This document shows positions 5,989-7,102 of a DNA stretch of 7,102 nt, in pieces. The notes under the pieces are model-generated. The model saw nothing but the letters and a program-made list of their open reading frames with translations. It searched no databases and was not told the origin of the DNA. Source of the stretch: Clostridia bacterium (GTDB lineage: Bacteria; Bacillota_A; Clostridia; Oscillospirales; Acutalibacteraceae); the NCBI GenBank assembly GCA_017390825.1, contig JAFPAK010000037.1, positions 1 to 7,102 of the forward strand, given 5' to 3'. Position 1 is the first letter of the stretch. Each line of letters begins with the position of its first letter. Position numbers and translations under genes: made by a program.

Positions 5989-6629
5989 AATTCAGCTTAC
6001 CGTATGGATTTACTGTAAATGCAAAGCCTTTCTCTTTGGAAATAACTTTACCCTCTGATATAGTGTAAATATAAGGGTTGAAGTAAACTTTGCCTGAATA
6101 GTTCCCCTGCAGTTTACCCTCAATCATATACCAATCACCATACTGATTGCTTGCAATACCTGTAAAGCTCCAATCCGATTTACCGTTTGTTACATACCAC
6201 CAACCGTAGTCATTCTTGGCAAGACCCGTATAATATGTATCAATATTGCCGTCATAATAATAGTGCCATATGCCGCCAGAATCCTTCGCCATACCGCAAA
6301 CGCAGCTGGCCGGTTTGGTATTCAACCAGCAGTACTGACCGCTATTAATACTTATGCGTAAATACGGATAACCCGCAGATTTCGGTATTAAGATACCATA
6401 CCATACTTCAGCAGACTCGCCTGCCGCAAATACTGCAGTTTGAAACTCTGTATTCCTTCCTGTCGCCTAATAAAACCGCAACCTTGACTACCAAACCTGC
6501 CGTACCCTTTTTATCATAAAAACTGCTGTTTATCATAATTGTGCTTTTTAGAGTTTCGGCTGAAACCGCAACGCTTACTGTGCCCAAAAGCATTACAGCA
6601 AGCAGTAATACAGACACTATTTTCTTCAT
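5987..6629 (-). pseudogene. Secreted wall-binding-like repeat protein, frameshifted
   Basis: Two minus-strand frames make one gene. The first runs from ATG 6629 and stops at 6408. It encodes a signal peptide (residues 1-24, likely cut VSA|E) and about 49 further residues. The second frame ends at TAA 5987 and is open back to just before 6453. A tandem GGAAGGAA at 6453-6460 explains the break: with one GGAA removed the frames join as ...LLGDRNTEFQTAVFAAGE..., giving exactly 212 codons plus stop. Residues about 111-212 of the restored protein hold three to four 22-23-residue units of the form TGLAKNDYGWWYVTNGK, aromatic and Gly-rich like the cell-wall/glucan-binding repeats of gut Firmicutes. 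Function is unknown; surface binding is inferred. No good Shine-Dalgarno precedes the ATG (only AAAGAAA), which agrees with decay. A sequencing error or reversible slippage are alternatives. Confidence 0.75.
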
Positions 6630-6660
6630 ATGTATGCATTTCTTTTATGTTACTATGTTA

Positions 6661-6688
6661 ATAATAATATATTTAGACAAAAAATCAA
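6661..6688 (-). promoter_or_regulatory. Possible promoter of the disrupted repeat-protein gene
   Basis: TTGATT (6683-6688), a 16-nt spacer and TATTAT (6661-6666) on the minus strand. The whole stretch 6630-6730 is so AT-rich that chance matches are likely. Nothing else is seen in it. Confidence 0.35.
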
Positions 6689-6729
6689 TATTTTTATAAA
6701 AATTTTGTAATTTTTATTATATTCGAAAT

Positions 6730-6769
6730 AAAAAAATCGGCACTCTTCATAAGAAGAATGCCGATTTTT
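6730..6769 (-). terminator. Strong, probably bidirectional terminator after the tRNA pair
   Basis: A 17-bp stem with one mismatch (6732-6748 with 6753-6769), loop ATAA, is followed on the minus strand by a seven-T run. The plus strand also ends in TTTTT, so it could stop transcription both ways. Its upstream arm begins at the last base of the encoded CCA of tRNA-Glu. Confidence 0.92.
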
Positions 6770-6843
6770 GGTGACCCGGACGAGAATCGAACTCGTGTTA
6801 CCGCCGTGAAAGGGCGGTGTCTTAACCGCTTGACCACCGGGCC
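6769..6843 (-). tRNA. tRNA-Glu (anticodon TTC)
   Basis: A complete cloverleaf. The acceptor stem is GGCCCGG/CCGGGTC with discriminator A and an encoded CCA. The anticodon stem is CCGCC/GGCGG with loop CTTTCAC (anticodon TTC, plus-strand 6808-6810). The T arm is ACGAG-TTCGATT-CTCGT. It is 72 nt without CCA. It lies 4 nt after tRNA-Met and was probably co-transcribed with it. Confidence 0.97.
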
Positions 6844-6847
6844 GTAT

Positions 6848-6924
6848 TGGTAGCTGCGATTGGATTTGAACCAACGACACTTCGGGTATGAACCGAATGC
6901 TCTAGCCAACTGAGCTACACAGCC
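6848..6924 (-). tRNA. tRNA-Met, elongator (anticodon CAT)
   Basis: A complete cloverleaf with acceptor GGCTGTG/CGCAGCT (with G-U pairs), discriminator A and an encoded CCA. The D arm contains AGCTCAGTTGGCTAGAGC. The anticodon stem is TTCGG/CCGAA with loop TTCATAC (anticodon at plus-strand 6888-6890). The missing initiator-type GGG/CCC stem and mismatched 5' end argue against fMet. Loop TTCATAC, not CTCATAA, argues against the lysidine-type tRNA-Ile. Confidence 0.93.
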
Positions 6925-6955
6925 ATATCAACGCTTCACTCAAAAGCGCTAGACT

Positions 6956-6984
6956 ATAATACCACAACCCATTTTAAATGTCAA
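6956..6984 (-). promoter_or_regulatory. Sigma-A promoter of the tRNA-Met/tRNA-Glu transcript
   Basis: TTGACA (6979-6984), a 17-nt spacer and TATTAT (6956-6961) on the minus strand. The predicted start is near 6949. The short leader can fold into a small hairpin (AGCGCTT/AAGCGTT, 6930-6950) before the mature 5' end at 6924. Confidence 0.88.
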
Positions 6985-7040
6985 GACTTTTTTGAAAAAT
7001 ATTTATTAAATTTTCTTAAAAGCAAATATATGCCGAAGTC

Positions 7041-7069
7041 TTGACAAATCGGTCGAAATTTGATATATT
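7041..7069 (+). promoter_or_regulatory. Sigma-A promoter of the divergent gene at the right edge
   Basis: TTGACA (7041-7046), a 17-nt spacer and TATATT (7064-7069) on the plus strand, with a start expected near 7076. A small perfect palindrome (GAAAA-TCG-TTTTC, 7073-7085) covers the predicted start site. Between this promoter and the tRNA promoter lies only AT-rich DNA that could serve as upstream elements for both. Confidence 0.8.
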
Positions 7070-7096
7070 AAAGAAAATCGTTTTCAGGTGATAAAA

Positions 7097-7102
7097 ATGA
7101 AC
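7097..7102 (+). CDS. Start of an unidentified gene (only Met-Asn in the window)
   Basis: An ATG at 7097 follows AGGTG (7086-7090) by 6 nt and lies about 20 nt after the predicted transcription start. Only two codons are visible, so the product cannot be named. The promoter, ribosome binding site and start together make a real gene likely. Confidence 0.6.

Noticed and set aside
6653..6909. Two minus-strand open frames of 71-75 codons
   Set aside because: They run through the two tRNA genes and the terminator. The apparent proteins are read-throughs of tRNA sequence.

Overview
The window looks like a moderately AT-rich, Gram-positive anaerobe of the Clostridia, most probably a Ruminococcus-like fibre degrader. 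Three things point there: an [FeFe]-hydrogenase maturation operon, a large secreted esterase whose domains are joined by poly-threonine linkers (a style typical of ruminococcal plant-cell-wall enzymes), and strong sigma-A promoters of the TTGACA-17-TATAAT type. Almost everything is read from the minus strand.

Layout from left to right: (1) 1-2746, minus: the first 915 codons of a secreted, multidomain SGNH/CE2-type carbohydrate esterase. Its C-terminus lies beyond the left edge. It has its own promoter at about 2797-2825. (2) 2851-2886: an intrinsic terminator that ends the hydrogenase maturation operon. (3) 2888-5806, minus: an operon of a TM1266-type small regulator, hydG and hydF. (4) 5820-5960: the control region of that operon, with a consensus promoter, a perfect 9+2+9 palindrome over the -35 box, and a leader RNA that ends in a terminator hairpin directly before the first ribosome binding site. 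The first 13 nt of the leader can pair continuously with the loop and 3' arm of that terminator, so the leader looks like an attenuator or riboswitch. (5) 5987-6629, minus: a secreted protein with aromatic wall-binding-like repeats, broken by a tandem GGAA duplication. (6) 6730-6984, minus: a tRNA-Met/tRNA-Glu pair with its own promoter and a strong terminator. (7) 7041-7102, plus: a divergent promoter and the first two codons of a gene that leaves the window.

HydG makes the CO and cyanide ligands (as an Fe(CO)2(CN) synthon) and HydF is the scaffold GTPase on which the H-cluster subsite is loaded before transfer to apo-hydrogenase. The partner HydE and the hydrogenase itself are not in the window. 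The esterase would remove acetyl groups from plant polysaccharides outside the cell. Fermentation of the released sugars would supply the reductant that hydrogenase disposes of as H2, but this link is metabolic inference and no shared regulation is visible. No stretch longer than 300 bases lacks a gene.
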